A stretch of DNA of 64,000 bases, taken from JALHMI01 sp964598535 (lineage in GTDB: Bacteria > Planctomycetota > Planctomycetia > Pirellulales > PALSA-1355). The notes under the pieces were generated by a model that was given only the letters and a program-made list of their open reading frames with translations, had not been told where the DNA came from and ran no database searches. Location of the stretch: assembly GCA_964598535.1 (NCBI GenBank), contig CAZRCI010000024.1:13299-77298 (forward strand). The letters are read 5' to 3'. Shown here piece by piece: positions 17,688-26,274 of the stretch; position 1 is the stretch's first letter; each line of letters starts with the position of its first letter. The position numbers and the translations under genes are program-made.

Positions 17688-18719
17688 ATGAGCAACGCCC
17701 CCAGTTCGCAGTATTACAAGCAGAACCGGCTCCAGCAGTTGCGAGGCTTTTGTTGCGCCGCCCAGGCGGGCAGCATCTCGAAAGCCGCCGAGAAGCTGTT
17801 TTTGAGCCAGCCCAGCGTGTCGCTCCAAATCCAGGCCTTGGAACGGGAGTTGAAGACCACGCTCTTCGAACGCCGGGGACCCAAGATCAATTTGACGCCC
17901 GACGGCAAGACGCTGTACGAACTGGCAGCCCCGCTGGTCGAGGAGATCGACGCCCTGGCCGATACGTTCGCCGCGCGCCGCGGCGGCATCGAAACCGGCC
18001 GGCTCGACATCGCCGCGGGCGAATCGACGACGCTTTATCTATTACCACGATTCGTCCAGCAGTACGCCGAGCTGTATCCGGGCATCGAGCTCAAGCTGCA
18101 CAACGTCACGGGGCGCGACGGGCTGGCGATGGTTCGTTCGGACGAGGCCGACTTTGCCGTGGGCTCGATGCTCGAAGTGCGCGAGGACATCGAGTATCAG
18201 CCGATGTTCACTTACGATCCGATGCTGATCGTTCCGCTCGATCATCCGCTGGCGAAGCGGAAACGGGTGACGTTGAAGGATGTGTCTCCGTATCCGTTGA
18301 TCTTGCCGCCGAGCCACTTGACCACCTGGGGCGTGGTGGACTACGCGTTCGCCAAGCACAAGCTGAAGTACGAAGTGAAGATGGAGGCCGGCGGCTGGGA
18401 AGTCATCAAGAAGTACGTCTCGCTGGGATTGGGGATCTCGATCGTGACGAGCATCTGCCTGAGCGGCGACGAAGAGTTGGTGGCGATTCCGCTGGCGCGC
18501 TATTTTCCCAAGCGAACTTACGGCTTGGTGATTCGCAAAGGCAAGTTCCTCTCGCCAGCCGCCGAGCGGTTCGTGCATTTGATGCGCGAGGCGACCAAGG
18601 GCAAGCGTCCGCCGGCGAACCCGCCCGGCGTCAATCAATTGTTCGGCTTCTATGGGCCAATCGACGGTCGGGCGGACGGTGGGCCGCATGGCCGCTCGGG
18701 GCGCGGCCGGCGCGGTTAG
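17688..18719 (+). CDS. LysR-family transcriptional regulator (CysB/CbbR-like)
   Basis: A 343-residue LysR regulator. The N-terminal winged helix is LQQLRGFCCAAQAGSISKAA, then LSQPSVSLQIQALERELKTT and LFERRGPKINLTPDGKTLYE. The effector domain follows, with GRLDIAAGES, a pattern SDEADFAVGS and GLGISIVTSICLSGDEELVAI. The start at 17688 is chosen because the conserved region begins soon after and GGGAGC lies upstream; the open frame extends to 17637. A Gly/Arg-rich tail of about 30 residues is unusual. Being divergent from aceBA, it is probably their regulator; the effector is unknown. Confidence 0.9.
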   Translation: MSNAPSSQYYKQNRLQQLRGFCCAAQAGSISKAAEKLFLSQPSVSLQIQALERELKTTLFERRGPKINLTPDGKTLYELAAPLVEEIDALADTFAARRGGIETGRLDIAAGESTTLYLLPRFVQQYAELYPGIELKLHNVTGRDGLAMVRSDEADFAVGSMLEVREDIEYQPMFTYDPMLIVPLDHPLAKRKRVTLKDVSPYPLILPPSHLTTWGVVDYAFAKHKLKYEVKMEAGGWEVIKKYVSLGLGISIVTSICLSGDEELVAIPLARYFPKRTYGLVIRKGKFLSPAAERFVHLMREATKGKRPPANPPGVNQLFGFYGPIDGRADGGPHGRSGRGRRG

Positions 18720-19010
18720 TCGACTCGCTGGTCCGACGATCGGAGGCATCTGGTAACGACGGATCTGTGGGGGCTATTGAGCGCAATGCGCTGGCCACCA
18801 CGTTCACGGCAGACACATGCGTCGTTCGGGGGCTCGGCAGCCCCGCAAACGGTAAAGCTTACCTAGTCGGTACGGGCGCCGTGCCACGGGACGCACGAAC
18901 GTCCGTTCTTGTAAGGACGACCCTCATTTCGGCCGAGTGTACCCAATGGCGCACCGTGCAGCCTTCGACGCGGGCGGTGCGCACCTACGTTCATCCATCC
19001 AAGCGGGTTG

Positions 19011-20288
19011 ATGATGTCCCTGCGGGTACTTTCGCGGCTTGTGACCTGTTCGTGGTTCGTGGCAATCGCCGTTGCATGCTACGCGCCCCCGCAAGCACGC
19101 GCGCAGAGCGAAGCGGCGGACGCCTGGTATGCGCGCCCGCAGTTGACCGGCGACTGGTGGGGAACGCGCGATTCACTTGCCGAGCGCGGGATCACGGTGC
19201 TTTCGGACAGCACGAATTTTTATTTTGGAAACACGACCGGCGGCGTTCGCGAAGACTTCGATTTCGGCGGGCATAATGATTACGTCGTATTCATCGACGG
19301 CGCGAAACGCTGGCAGTGGGAAGGCTTCTCGGTAAAGCTCAAGGCCGAGCATCGCTATGGTGAGACGCTCGTCGGCGATGTCGGAGCGTTCTTCTCGCCG
19401 GCCATCCTCGCGGATCTGCCCGTTGCGAATAGCGAGCGATTGTATCTAACGAACGTGTTGTTCACGCAGATGGTCGGCGAACGGCTGGCGCTGTTCGCGG
19501 GCAAACTCGACACGCTCGATGGCGACATGAACGCCTTTGCGCATGGACGAGGAAAAACGCAGTTTTCGAACCTGGCCTTCGTGTTCAATCCGATCGTCGC
19601 GGCCACGGTGCCCTATTCCACGCTGGGAGCCGGCTTCGTCTGGCTCGAAGAAGGCGAGGCCGTCGCGGGCCTGACCGTGTTGAACTCGACCGATACTTCG
19701 GGCACCAGCGGCTTCGAGCAACTGTTTAACGACGGCGTGTTGCTCTCGGCCTACGTGCGGGCGCCCACGCGCTTCTTCGGGTTGCCGGGGCATCAACTCC
19801 TGGGCGGCACCTGGAACAATCGGACATACCTCTCGCTGGGCGACGCGTATATCGACTATCCGGACATCTCGATTCCGCCGACGCGCGGCAGTTGGTCGAT
19901 CTTCTGGAATTTCGATCAATGCCTGGTGTATGACGAGGCGTCGGGGCGTGGTTGGGGGCCGTTCGGCCGGGCGGGCATCGCCGACGACAATACGAATCCG
20001 CTGGCGTGGTTTTTGAGTTTCGGCGTCGGGGGCAATAGCCCCATTGCTTCGCGGCCGCTGGATCGTTTTGGCGTCGGCTGGTACTACGCGTCGACGAGCG
20101 CGCAAGTGGCGCCCGTCATCGAGGCACTATTCGGGCCGGTCGGCAACGGCCAGGGCATCGAATGCTTTTACAATTATGCCGTCACTCCCGCGATTTATGT
20201 GACCCCAGACTTGCAGGTGATCGTGCCGGCGCTCGAAGCTATTGATCCGGCGCTGGTCGTGGGGGTGCGGGCGCAGGTGGTGTTCTGA
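19011..20288 (+). CDS. OprB-family carbohydrate-selective porin
   Basis: A 425-residue outer-membrane beta-barrel for sugar uptake. The signal peptide ends near ARAQS. The mature start PQLTGDWWGTRDSLAERGIT is the OprB signature. Barrel strands with alternating aromatics follow, for example GLTVLNSTDT and FLSFGVGGNSPIAS. The C-terminus VVGVRAQVVF ends in Phe, as outer-membrane barrels do. Two or three adjacent ATG/TTG codons (19008-19014) are possible starts; the ribosome site is weak. No sugar-metabolism genes adjoin it. Confidence 0.9.
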   Translation: MMSLRVLSRLVTCSWFVAIAVACYAPPQARAQSEAADAWYARPQLTGDWWGTRDSLAERGITVLSDSTNFYFGNTTGGVREDFDFGGHNDYVVFIDGAKRWQWEGFSVKLKAEHRYGETLVGDVGAFFSPAILADLPVANSERLYLTNVLFTQMVGERLALFAGKLDTLDGDMNAFAHGRGKTQFSNLAFVFNPIVAATVPYSTLGAGFVWLEEGEAVAGLTVLNSTDTSGTSGFEQLFNDGVLLSAYVRAPTRFFGLPGHQLLGGTWNNRTYLSLGDAYIDYPDISIPPTRGSWSIFWNFDQCLVYDEASGRGWGPFGRAGIADDNTNPLAWFLSFGVGGNSPIASRPLDRFGVGWYYASTSAQVAPVIEALFGPVGNGQGIECFYNYAVTPAIYVTPDLQVIVPALEAIDPALVVGVRAQVVF

Positions 20289-20368
20289 GGGAGGCTGCCA
20301 AGCGTTGAGGGCAGGCTGCGTGCCCGAGGAGTCTGGGGGCCGAGCTGCTCCGCTGATATTATGGAGGC

Positions 20369-22186
20369 ATGGCAAGTTCTGAATATGACTTTGACGTGCT
20401 GGTAATTGGCGGCGGACATGCCGGCGCCGAGGCGGCACTGGCGGCTGCCCGGCTGGGGGCGCGCACGGCGCTATTGACCACCAACTGCGACACGGTCGGG
20501 CAGATGAGCTGCAATCCGGCGATTGGCGGCGTGGCCAAGGGGCACATCGTCCGCGAGATCGACGCGCTGGGCGGCGTGATGGGCCGCGCGATCGACGCCA
20601 CGGGCATTCAGTTCCGAATGCTTAACCGCCGCAAGGGGCCGGCCATGCATAGCCCCCGCGCGCAGGCCGACAAGAAAGCGTATCAGTTCGAGGTCAAGCG
20701 AATCGTCGAGGAACAGCCGAACCTCTCGCTGCGGCAGGAAACCGTCGAGGACATTCTGACGGAGAACGTCGGCGGTCAGACGCGCATCGCCGGCGTGCTG
20801 GTGCGCGGCGATGCGACGTATCGAGCTCGGGCGGTGATCCTGACGACGGGGACTTTCTTGCAGGCCTTGATGCATACGGGCGAAGCCAAGACGCCCGGCG
20901 GTCGGGCGGGCGAGGGGACCACGGCCGGCATCAGCGGCGCGCTAACACGCATGGGGTTTGAGCTGGCACGATTCAAAACCGGCACGCCGCCGCGCCTGAA
21001 CGGCCGCACGATCGACTATAGCCGCACCGAGCGGCAGCCGGGCGACGACGAGCCGCAGCCGTTTTCGTTTTTGACGTCGCGGTTGGAGATCGAGCAATTG
21101 CCGTGCTGGATCACGTATACGAACGAGGCCGCGCACGAACTGATTCGCCGGAATCTGCATCGTGCGCCGATGTACAGCGGGCAGATCCGCTCCAGCGGGC
21201 CGCGCTATTGCCCTTCGATCGAAGACAAGATCGTACGCTTCGCCGACAAGGATCGGCATCAATTGTTTCTGGAGCCGGAAGGCCGAAACACGCACGAAGT
21301 CTATGTGAACGGCATTTCGACAAGCCTGCCGCGCGATGTGCAAGACGCCGTGATCCGCCTGGTGCCGGGGCTCGAACGGGCTGAAATCATGCGCTACGGC
21401 TACGCTGTGGAATATGATTTTTCGCCGCCCGAGCAGTTGCGGCCTTCGCTCGAGACGAAACGCGTCGAGGGACTGTACTTTGCCGGCCAGATCAACGGCA
21501 CGACGGGTTATGAAGAGGCCGCGGCCCAGGGGCTCATGGCCGGCGCAAACGCGGCGCTCAAGCTGCGCGGCGCGGACTCGCTCGTGCTCGACCGCGGAAA
21601 CGCCTATATCGGCGTGTTGCTCGACGACCTGGTGACGCGCGGCGTGGACGAACCTTACCGCATGTTCACTAGCCGCGCTGAACACCGGCTCTTACTACGG
21701 CAGGATAATGCCGACCGGCGGCTGACGCCGCTTGCGCACCGTGTGGGGTTGGTTGATGACCAGCGCGCGGGGCGTCTGGCGGAAAAAGAACGGCAAATCG
21801 CCGCTGCGCTGGCGACGCTGGAGTCCACCGTGCATGAAGGCGCCGGGTTGGCCAAGTGGCTGAAACGTCCGGAGATCGATTGGCGGACATTAACCGGGTG
21901 GCTTCCAGCGCTGGCGCAGTTCACGCGAGAAGTTGCCGATCAGGTAACCTACGACGTTAAATACGCAGGCTACATCGCACGTGAGGAGGCCGAGCTGGAA
22001 CGCCGGAGAAAGTTGGCGGAGCGGCGTATTCCGACGGCCTTTGACTTTGCCGCGATCCGCCATTTGCGCGCCGAGGCGCGCGAGAAGCTGATGCGCGTCC
22101 GACCTGAGAATCTGGGTCAAGCAAGTCGCATCAGCGGAATCACGCCTGCGGACGTGGCCCTACTGGCCGTGCATCTGGGCCATTAA
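20369..22186 (+). CDS. mnmG: tRNA uridine-5-carboxymethylaminomethyl(34) synthesis enzyme
   Basis: FAD-dependent MnmG (GidA), which with MnmE installs the cmnm5 group on U34 of several tRNAs. The N-terminal dinucleotide fold is DVLVIGGGHAGAEAALAAAR. Family blocks CDTVGQMSCNPAIGGVAKGH, GRAGEGTT, FKTGTPPRLNGRTIDYS and the NGTTGYEEAAAQG pattern are all present, along with the C-terminal GVDEPYRMFTSRAEHRLLLR. Length (605) fits. It is followed by a terminator-like hairpin, so it is probably monocistronic; mnmE is not in the window. Confidence 0.97.
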   Translation: MASSEYDFDVLVIGGGHAGAEAALAAARLGARTALLTTNCDTVGQMSCNPAIGGVAKGHIVREIDALGGVMGRAIDATGIQFRMLNRRKGPAMHSPRAQADKKAYQFEVKRIVEEQPNLSLRQETVEDILTENVGGQTRIAGVLVRGDATYRARAVILTTGTFLQALMHTGEAKTPGGRAGEGTTAGISGALTRMGFELARFKTGTPPRLNGRTIDYSRTERQPGDDEPQPFSFLTSRLEIEQLPCWITYTNEAAHELIRRNLHRAPMYSGQIRSSGPRYCPSIEDKIVRFADKDRHQLFLEPEGRNTHEVYVNGISTSLPRDVQDAVIRLVPGLERAEIMRYGYAVEYDFSPPEQLRPSLETKRVEGLYFAGQINGTTGYEEAAAQGLMAGANAALKLRGADSLVLDRGNAYIGVLLDDLVTRGVDEPYRMFTSRAEHRLLLRQDNADRRLTPLAHRVGLVDDQRAGRLAEKERQIAAALATLESTVHEGAGLAKWLKRPEIDWRTLTGWLPALAQFTREVADQVTYDVKYAGYIAREEAELERRRKLAERRIPTAFDFAAIRHLRAEAREKLMRVRPENLGQASRISGITPADVALLAVHLGH

Positions 22187-22211
22187 AAGACTTGGTCGGG
22201 GGCGTCTTTTT
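22185..22211 (+). terminator. Intrinsic terminator of mnmG
   Basis: AAAAGAC and GTCTTTTT flank a GC-rich loop and end in five T residues, starting at the mnmG stop codon. The stem is only 7 bp and starts with A-T pairs, so strength is moderate. Confidence 0.55.
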
Positions 22212-22381
22212 CGGACCGAGCGGACGATCGCCCACACCGCAAAAATGGTGGTTGCGCGTGAGTCTGTCCCAATCAAGTGTTTTAGGGGGCTTGGCGAACA
22301 CGGTTCAAGCGAAATTGCCGGGAAAGTATGTTGATTTCGTAAGTTGTTGTGTGGGTTTGGTTTGCGTGTATATGATCGATA

Positions 22382-22409
22382 TTGACTGGACCCTGGTGGG
22401 GGCTATAAT
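22382..22409 (+). promoter_or_regulatory. Strong sigma-70-type promoter for the HTH-receiver gene
   Basis: TTGACT (22382-22387) and a perfect TATAAT (22404-22409) with a 16-base spacer. It would start transcription about 215 bases upstream of the coding start, giving a long leader. Such a clear consensus is rare in this window. Confidence 0.75.
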
Positions 22410-22440
22410 AGGCTTTGATGGCAATTTCGGTAAAATTGGT

Positions 22441-22612
22441 AGGAACCGAACAAAGGCACTGCTGAAACCGACTGGACAAATCATTAGGGACGCAGCAAGC
22501 TAAAAGGCTAGGTTCCGTCTAGCGTGACATGGAGGACTAGGAGCTTCCGGTGGTTTCCGTCGTCGTGAAATCACATGGAGGTCCCGCTTAGACTAGCCTT
22601 ACCATCGGCTAG
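22441..22612 (+). ncRNA. Structured 5' leader, possible riboswitch (c-di-GMP-I-like core)
   Basis: Transcribed leader with several nested stems. TGCTG (22460-22464) pairs with CAGCA (22493-22497) and encloses GAAACC and GGGACGCA, the two segments conserved in the c-di-GMP-I (GEMM) aptamer core. A second stem is GCTAG/CTAGC (22507-22511 with 22519-22523). A last hairpin, CTAGCC/GGCTAG (22593-22598 with 22607-22612), lies directly before the GGGAGAGGGG ribosome-site region. The match to GEMM is partial: the GNRA loop and the receptor are not evident. Structured leader is well supported; its ligand is uncertain. Confidence 0.4.
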
Positions 22613-22633
22613 GGAGAGGGGTGGTTAGCAACT

Positions 22634-23218
22634 ATGAAAACTGTGTTTACCACAGGCGAAGCCGCGAAGATCTGCAAGGTTAGCCAGCAGACCATTATTC
22701 GTTGCTTCGATTCCGGGCAACTGAAGGGATTTCGGGTTCCGGGCAGCCGATTTCGCCGCATTCCCCGCGAGCAGCTTTACGCCTTCATGCGCGACAATGG
22801 GATTCCGACCGACGCCCTGGAAAGCGGCAAGCGGAAGGTCCTGGTCGTGGACGACGACCTGGAATTGGTCGAGTTGATTGTCGATGTGCTGGAGAAGGAC
22901 GGCCGTTTTGAAATCCGCACCGTCAACAACGGCTTCGACGCCGGGATGATGGTCAAGGAATATCACCCGGACGTGATCGTGCTCGACGTCATGCTGCCGG
23001 ATATCAACGGCAAAGAAGTCTGCCAGCGCGTGCGCAGCGACAAGTCGATGGACGACGTGCGGATCATCTGTATCTCGGGCATGGTCGAAGAGGACAAGAT
23101 CGAAGATCTGAAAGCCTCGGGGGCCAACGATTTTCTGCACAAGCCGTTCGAGGTAGAAACGCTGATCGAACGCATGTGCACGCTACTCGATATGGAAGCG
23201 CTGAGCTCGCGGTCGTAG
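22634..23218 (+). CDS. Response regulator with excisionase-type HTH N-terminus
   Basis: A 194-residue regulator with unusual domain order: DNA-binding first, receiver second. Residues 4-52 form an excisionase/MerR-like helix-turn-helix, TTGEAAKICKVSQQTIIRCF and then FRVPGSRFRRIPREQL with the wing. Residues 67-190 are a receiver with acidic residues D73-D75, phosphoacceptor D118 in VIVLDVML, S148 and K170 in LHKPFE. It probably binds DNA under phosphorylation control from the histidine kinase encoded 141 bases downstream. It is preceded by a strong promoter and a structured leader. Confidence 0.93.
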   Translation: MKTVFTTGEAAKICKVSQQTIIRCFDSGQLKGFRVPGSRFRRIPREQLYAFMRDNGIPTDALESGKRKVLVVDDDLELVELIVDVLEKDGRFEIRTVNNGFDAGMMVKEYHPDVIVLDVMLPDINGKEVCQRVRSDKSMDDVRIICISGMVEEDKIEDLKASGANDFLHKPFEVETLIERMCTLLDMEALSSRS

Positions 23219-23359
23219 GCGCCCCGGGCCGGCCGGCCGCGCCGATTGCAAGGTTGTGCGATCGTGTGCGGTACGCGTCGTCGCGGATATAGCTTCGAGC
23301 GATTGCTTCAGCGGAAGCCGTTGTGCGTCGCACGCTGGTTTGAAACTGCGTTTTCGCTG

Positions 23360-24805
23360 ATGCACACCTTGCCGCCGCTCAATACCAGTTCAGGCACGTT
23401 TCGGCTGCCGCTTGCGGACGGTACGGCAGAGCGTTTGGCCGGAGCGTTGTTGGAGTCGGAGTTGGAACGCCGGCGCAGGGCTTTTCGCGCGGCCCTGGCT
23501 GGCGATCCGTTGCTTGCGGTATGGGCCTTGGTGCTTGCATCGCAGGAGCCTGAGCATGTGACCGCGCATCTTGGCGGTCTGGCGGGCTGGCTCGCCGCGG
23601 CGCCCTTGGAGCTTTTCCGGGGAATTGGCGGTGATGCGGTCGCCGCGGAGCCGGGGGACTCGCTGCTAGATCTTGCCGAGTCGGCCGGTTGTTCGCTGGC
23701 GACCGCGGAGTTGGCGGAACATCTGGCACATGCCGTCCACGGCGCCGGCGGACGTGCCTATCTATTGGGGCTGGTGCTGCTTGGTCCAGCGTGGCTGCAC
23801 GAAATCGGCGGCGACGAGCGGCCTCGTCACGAGAGTTCGCTTTTTCCTGCTTGGCTGCTGCGCGACAGCTTGGAGGTTTCGCGGCCGCGTTCCGAGCAAT
23901 CGATCGTGGTGGCCTGCGTCGCCCAGGCCCTGGCTGTGGTAAGTTCTCATTCCGAGGATGCATGGCGCGCGCTCGATTGCGTGCCGGCGGAGTGGATTGG
24001 CCGCTGGGAGTCACGCGGCAGGGATTGGGCGGCCAGCGGCCCGTGGCCCGAACGACTGGCCTCGCTCGTCGAGCATCTTTGGCGCGGCTGGCGGCTGGAG
24101 TCTGACTTTGAACGCGCGCTGGAGCATGCGAAGCTCGAAGCGATCAAGGAGTTCGCCTACGGCGCGGGCCACGAGATCAATAACCCTTTGGCGAATATTT
24201 CGGCTCGGGCTCAGACGCTACTTTCCGACGAAACGGATCCGGAGCGGCGGCGCGCGCTAGCGGCGATTAACGCACAGGCCTTTCGCGCGCACGAGATGAT
24301 CGCCGACATGATGCTGTTTGCCAGGCCGCCCGAACCAAAACGGCAAACGATCGAACTGGCCGCGCTAGCGCGGAGCGTGTGCGAAGAACTACGCCCGCAG
24401 GCCGACGAGCAGCAGACCGAGCTCACGTTGCGTTTGCCGCCCGAGGCGGTGGCGATCGAGGCCGATCCGACGCAAATAGGCGTGGCGCTGCGATCGTTGT
24501 GCGTCAACGCGTTGGAAGCGCTGGTGCGTGGCGGACGGTTGCAAGTCGAACTGCTCGCGCCTACCGCGGACGAGCCACGCGTCGGGCTGCGCGTTTCTGA
24601 CAATGGGCCGGGGATCTCGCCCGAGGCGCGCGAAAAGCTGTTCGAACCGTACTTCAGCGGTCGCGAGGCAGGCCGCGGGCTGGGCGTGGGGCTCTCGAAA
24701 TGTTGGCGGATAGTCGCCATACATGGCGGCTCGATCGAGCTTGCGCAGGGGGATCCGTGCGGCGCGATCTTCACGATCCTGTTGCCGGTGTCCCAGAGTC
24801 GCTAG
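23360..24805 (+). CDS. Sensor histidine kinase with an unassigned N-terminal domain
   Basis: A 481-residue cytoplasmic kinase, no membrane segment. The C-terminal half has the H-box EFAYGAGHEINNPLANIS (phospho-His271), the N-box LCVNALEAL, G1 SDNGPGIS and G2 GRGLGVGLSKC. The first 240 residues are helical, with a segment GDPLLAVWALVLA and a later HAVHGAGGRAYLLGLVLLGPAWLHEIG that recall HDOD domains, but without a clear metal site. The ATG at 23360 starts just before LPPLNTS; the frame is open from 23246. It almost certainly acts on the HTH-receiver protein upstream. Confidence 0.88.
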   Translation: MHTLPPLNTSSGTFRLPLADGTAERLAGALLESELERRRRAFRAALAGDPLLAVWALVLASQEPEHVTAHLGGLAGWLAAAPLELFRGIGGDAVAAEPGDSLLDLAESAGCSLATAELAEHLAHAVHGAGGRAYLLGLVLLGPAWLHEIGGDERPRHESSLFPAWLLRDSLEVSRPRSEQSIVVACVAQALAVVSSHSEDAWRALDCVPAEWIGRWESRGRDWAASGPWPERLASLVEHLWRGWRLESDFERALEHAKLEAIKEFAYGAGHEINNPLANISARAQTLLSDETDPERRRALAAINAQAFRAHEMIADMMLFARPPEPKRQTIELAALARSVCEELRPQADEQQTELTLRLPPEAVAIEADPTQIGVALRSLCVNALEALVRGGRLQVELLAPTADEPRVGLRVSDNGPGISPEAREKLFEPYFSGREAGRGLGVGLSKCWRIVAIHGGSIELAQGDPCGAIFTILLPVSQSR

Positions 24806-25000
24806 CTTGCGCTGTTTTTTGGCAGCATGTGGCCTTTTGGCAACGCGTGAAAGCTACGGGTTTTTTGTGGCCTGTTGGTTTGGTTGCCGCACGCTGCGAT
24901 ATGCGCGCAGGGCGCTTGTAAACGCAGGGGTCATAACCTACGCTTGCTTGCCGGGGAGCCCTTCGGCGCCATTGACCCCTCACCTGTGGAGCCATGCACC

Positions 25001-25324
25001 ATGAAATATCTCGCAGCATTTGCAGTGCTGGGCAGCCTTGCGATGGCCGCTCCGGCAGCAGCTCAGGAAGTGATTCTGACGCAACCGACAGTGACGTATT
25101 ACGCGCCGAGCGCGCCGGTGACAACGTACTATGCTCCGGCGGTTGCCACGCCGGTGACGACCTACTATGCCCCGAGCGTGCCCGTGGCCGCGAGTGTGCC
25201 AGTGACGACTTTTTACGCGCCGGCGGTGACGACTTACTATGCGCCAGCCGTGGCCGTCGCTCCGGCCGCCGTCTATTATGTGCCCCCCCGCGTGGCCCGT
25301 CGCTGGGCTCGTTGGGGCTGGTAG
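25001..25324 (+). CDS. Secreted YYAP-repeat protein 1
   Basis: A 107-residue protein with a signal peptide (MKYLAAFAVLGSLAMAAPA, cleaved after AAAQ) and a mature part made of repeats of the form VTTYYAP, VTTFYAP and VTYYAPS, about six copies. The rest is Ala/Val/Pro-rich, ending in a basic RVARRWARWGW tail. GGAG lies 10 bases before the ATG. Repeats of this kind suggest a structural cell-wall or surface protein; function is not known to me. It is followed by a strong terminator and by a second member of the same type. Confidence 0.8.
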   Translation: MKYLAAFAVLGSLAMAAPAAAQEVILTQPTVTYYAPSAPVTTYYAPAVATPVTTYYAPSVPVAASVPVTTFYAPAVTTYYAPAVAVAPAAVYYVPPRVARRWARWGW

Positions 25325-25367
25325 ATGAGAACGTGCGGCATCGAACGAATGAAAGCCATTTTTAATC

Positions 25368-25397
25368 AGGAGAACGTTGAAGCGTTCTCCTTTTTTT
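25368..25397 (+). terminator. Intrinsic terminator after YYAP-repeat protein 1
   Basis: AGGAGAACG (25368-25376), loop TTGAAG, CGTTCTCCT (25383-25391), then a T run to 25397. A 9-bp perfect stem followed by T residues makes a convincing rho-independent terminator. Confidence 0.9.
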
Positions 25398-25647
25398 ATG
25401 GATATCGGGGGCGTGTGCGGCCATCCTGGCCGTGTACTGGCTTGGGAATTGTCCGGCGTTTGGACATGGTTCCCAATTCTGGACGCCAGCGGTAGAGGTT
25501 TGGGAGCTTCGGGACGATTGGCCGTGCGGCAAAAGCCGCGTCATGCATTTCGCCTTGCTTGGCACAATGCTTGCAGATGAGTGCCTTCACAAAACTTGCA
25601 ACGCCAGGCTGCGTTGTTAGGATTGATTGTGAAGGAGGACTTTCATC
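25398..25647. other. Spacer between the two YYAP genes
   Basis: About 250 bases with no supported gene. A GAAGGAGGA ribosome site lies just before the second YYAP gene; a promoter must be here but no good consensus boxes were found. Confidence 0.4.
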
Positions 25648-26073
25648 ATGCGACGCTGCTTTCCGTTGAGTTTGTTGGTGCTGGCGGCTTTGGCGATGCC
25701 GGCCGCGGCCCAAAATTGGGTTACGTATTATGCTCCGGTGACGACGCCCGTGACCACGTACTACGCTCCCGCAGTTGCGACTCCGGCCGCGACCACGACG
25801 TATTACGCGCCCGCGGCCAGTTCCGCGGTGACGACTTTTTATGCTCCCTCGGTATCGACGCCGGTAACGACGTACTATGCCCCGAGCATGGTAAGCGCCC
25901 CGAGCATGGTAAGCGCCCCGAGCATGGTCAGCACGCCCGTCACGACGTATTACGCGCCCAGCGTCGTGTCGACGCCCGTCACCACGTACTACGCTCCGAC
26001 CGCCTGGGTGAACCCGAAGGTATACTATGCCGGTCAGCCCGTGCGAAACCTGCTGCGGGCGATCACGCCGTAG
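25648..26073 (+). CDS. Secreted YYAP-repeat protein 2
   Basis: A 141-residue paralogue of the preceding YYAP protein. Signal peptide MRRCFPLSLLVLAALAMPAAAQ, then about seven units of the form TPVTTYYAP, TTTYYAP or VTTFYAP. A tandem 18-base repeat inside encodes consecutive PSMVSA blocks. The C-terminus, VYYAGQPVRNLLRAITP, lacks the basic tail of paralogue 1. The strong GAAGGAGGA site sits 8 bases before the ATG. It has its own terminator, so each paralogue is a separate transcription unit. Confidence 0.8.
   Translation: MRRCFPLSLLVLAALAMPAAAQNWVTYYAPVTTPVTTYYAPAVATPAATTTYYAPAASSAVTTFYAPSVSTPVTTYYAPSMVSAPSMVSAPSMVSTPVTTYYAPSVVSTPVTTYYAPTAWVNPKVYYAGQPVRNLLRAITP
25881..25933 (+). repeat. Tandem 18-bp repeat (three copies)
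   Basis: CCCCGAGCATGGTAAGCG repeated in frame; the first two copies are identical and the third differs at a base (GGTCAGC). Encodes PSMVSA blocks within YYAP protein 2. Suggests recent slippage-driven length change. Confidence 0.85.
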
Positions 26074-26104
26074 GAATTTCGGACGATTTCGAATAGCAGA
26101 GAAG

Positions 26105-26145
26105 AACGCCGCACCGAGCTTCGATCTCGGGAGCGGCGTTTTTTT
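26105..26145 (+). terminator. Intrinsic terminator after YYAP-repeat protein 2
   Basis: AACGCCGC (26105-26112) pairs with GCGGCGTT (26133-26140), with an inner CCGAG/CTCGG stem and a T run to 26145. Confidence 0.9.
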
Positions 26146-26274
26146 GTTGCTCGCCAGCAGTGTGGCAGAGGAAGATCTCCGCTCGAGAAAAATTGGAGTC
26201 TCCGAGTATTTGGCGCAATAAATCCGGCCTGCTCGGAGGTCATTTCTCCAAAAGACCACGGGATATGAGCCACG

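Noticed and set aside
17639..19276. A 545-codon plus-strand frame overlapping LysR and the porin start
   Set aside because: The translation has no domain and is Arg/Gly/Ala-rich; it is out of frame with two well-supported genes.
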